Shown: positions 40,112-41,012 of the stretch, one piece after another
Layout: every line of letters begins with the position of its first letter
Position numbering within the stretch: position 1 is the stretch's first letter
From: Gammaproteobacteria bacterium
GTDB lineage: Bacteria; Pseudomonadota; Gammaproteobacteria; S012-40
Direction of reading: 5' to 3'
Length of the DNA stretch: 41,012 bases
Assembly (NCBI GenBank): GCA_015491615.1
Contig: WFVN01000011.1
Location: 1-41,012, forward strand
Made by a program: the position numbers and the translations under genes
Notes under the pieces: model-generated
The model's input: only the letters and a program-made list of their open reading frames with translations
Databases searched by the model: none
Told to the model about the DNA's origin: nothing

Positions 40112-40142
40112 TTCCGCCCTTTTCCAGCCCCCGGAGACGCCC

Positions 40143-41012
40143 TTGAAAGACCACATCCAGACCCTCCTCAGCGCCGCCCTGGACCGCCTGCGCGAACAGG
40201 GCCTGGTGCCGGCGGAGGTGGACGTGCCGGTGCAGGTGGAGCGTACCCGCGACCGCCGCCACGGCGATTTCGCCAGCAACCTGGCCATGCGCCTGGCCAA
40301 GCCGGCGCGGCGCAATCCGCGCGAACTGGCCCAGGCCCTGGTGGAGGCCCTGCCGGCCTCCGAATGGGTGGAGGAGGTGGAGATCGCCGGCCCCGGGTTC
40401 ATCAATTTCACCCTCGCCGCCGACGCCTGGCCGCGGGTGGTGCGCCAGGTCCTGGAGGCGGGCGAGGCGTTCGGCCGTTCCAGCATCGGCGCCGGCAAGC
40501 GCGTGCAGGTGGAGTTCGTCTCCGCCAACCCCACCGGTCCCCTGCATGTGGGCCACGGGCGCGGCGCCGCCTACGGGGCGGCGGTGGCCGATCTGCTCGC
40601 CGCTGCCGGCTTTCAGGTGCACCGCGAGTACTACGTCAACGACGCCGGTCGGCAGATGAACATCCTCGCGGTGAGCGTCTGGCTGCGCTATCTGGAGCGT
40701 TGCGGCGAGGCCGTGCCCTTCCCCAGCAACGGCTACCGGGGCGAGTACGTGCGCGACATCGCCGCGCGTCTTTACGAGACCGAGGGGGAGCGCCTGTGCC
40801 GGCCGGCGGCCGAGGTCTTCGCCGGCATCCCCGCCGACGCCCCCGAGGGCGACAAGGAGGTCCATATCGACGCCCTCATCCGCCGCGCCCGCGAGCTCCT
40901 GGGGGAGGACGGCTACCGTACCGTGTTCGATCTGGGGCTGCGCCTCATCCTCGAGGACATCCGCGAGGACCTGGAGGCCTTCGGGGTGGTGTACGAGGAG
41001 TGGTTCTCCGAG
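40143..41012 (+). CDS. argS: Arginyl-tRNA synthetase (5' part)
   Basis: The first 290 codons are present; the gene runs off the right edge. It attaches arginine to tRNA-Arg. The N-terminal additional domain (KDHIQTLLSAALDRL) is followed by DRRHGDFASNLAMRLAK, then the class-I signature VSANPTGPLHVGHGRGAA with the HVGH motif, and EYYVNDAGRQMN. The start codon is TTG, with GGAG seven bases upstream; no ATG or GTG fits the family N-terminus. Confidence 0.95.
   Translation, partial: MKDHIQTLLSAALDRLREQGLVPAEVDVPVQVERTRDRRHGDFASNLAMRLAKPARRNPRELAQALVEALPASEWVEEVEIAGPGFINFTLAADAWPRVVRQVLEAGEAFGRSSIGAGKRVQVEFVSANPTGPLHVGHGRGAAYGAAVADLLAAAGFQVHREYYVNDAGRQMNILAVSVWLRYLERCGEAVPFPSNGYRGEYVRDIAARLYETEGERLCRPAAEVFAGIPADAPEGDKEVHIDALIRRARELLGEDGYRTVFDLGLRLILEDIREDLEAFGVVYEEWFSE

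Noticed and set aside
38597..40534. Open frame of 645 codons on the minus strand
   Set aside because: Only the last 161 codons (folK) are family-like; the rest lies antisense to argS and plsY or out of frame in folB and has shadow-type composition.
39996..40865. 289-codon minus-strand frame over argS
   Set aside because: The plus strand clearly encodes arginyl-tRNA synthetase with the HVGH motif from a TTG start.

Overview
The window reads as chromosomal DNA of a high-GC gammaproteobacterium. The evidence is the gene content (thiC, RsmB/F-type RNA methyltransferase, DUF1820, hemL, MidA-type methyltransferase, folK/folB beside plsY and argS) and GC-rich codon use in the flanks: bases 4021-4080 hold 49 G+C of 60. 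A chemolithotrophic or sulfur-oxidising lineage (Chromatiales/Ectothiorhodospiraceae-like) would fit, but this is inference. No rRNA, tRNA, CRISPR array, insertion sequence or integrase was seen, and no stretch over 300 bases lacks a gene.

Layout. 1-8.2 kb is housekeeping: 3' end of thiC, RNA methyltransferase, DUF1820, SAM methyltransferase, msrB, a Sel1-repeat protein, a YrfG-like phosphatase, thiD-thiE and hemL. 8.2-12.5 kb is mainly envelope genes: a DedA/PAP2/LssY fusion, dgkA, a bactofilin and a large unknown membrane protein. 12.6-28.3 kb is a respiratory cluster, the first 10 kb of which is clearly less GC-rich (bases 20041-20100: 21 G+C of 60). 28.2-34 kb holds a GGDEF protein, asparagine synthetase, an orphan ParA and threonine dehydratase. 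34-36.6 kb is a tight run rpiA-DUF2905-MotA-like-vWA. 36.6-41 kb holds a MidA-like methyltransferase, folate genes (pteridine reductase, folK, folB), plsY and a partial argS.

The respiratory cluster encodes a divergent C-family (cbb3-like) haem-copper oxidase. The catalytic subunit (468 aa) keeps all haem and CuB histidines and the catalytic tyrosine, but the conserved helix-IX glutamate of CcoN is a glutamine. It is followed by a CcoO-like monohaem subunit with an inserted periplasmic domain. There is no CcoP. Around them lie a dihaem c4-like cytochrome, two related membrane-anchored cytochromes c, a small lipoprotein cytochrome c, a separate four-helix haem-copper-oxidase-like protein, a thioredoxin lipoprotein, a CcoS-like and a CcoG-like assembly factor, a SUMF1-fold protein without catalytic cysteines, a fused MFS/spermidine-synthase-like protein, and about ten small membrane proteins of unknown role, two of only 30 aa. 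Two strong terminators split the cluster into units. I infer a complete, unusual terminal respiratory complex with its own assembly genes; the electron acceptor (O2 most likely) is not proven.

The second notable locus is 34.8-36.6 kb, where a MotA/TolQ-type ion-channel protein is paired with a protein that has a MotB/ExbD-like single helix (Asp18), a coiled coil and a periplasmic von Willebrand A domain with an intact MIDAS. This looks like an ion-driven motor whose effector is a vWA domain.
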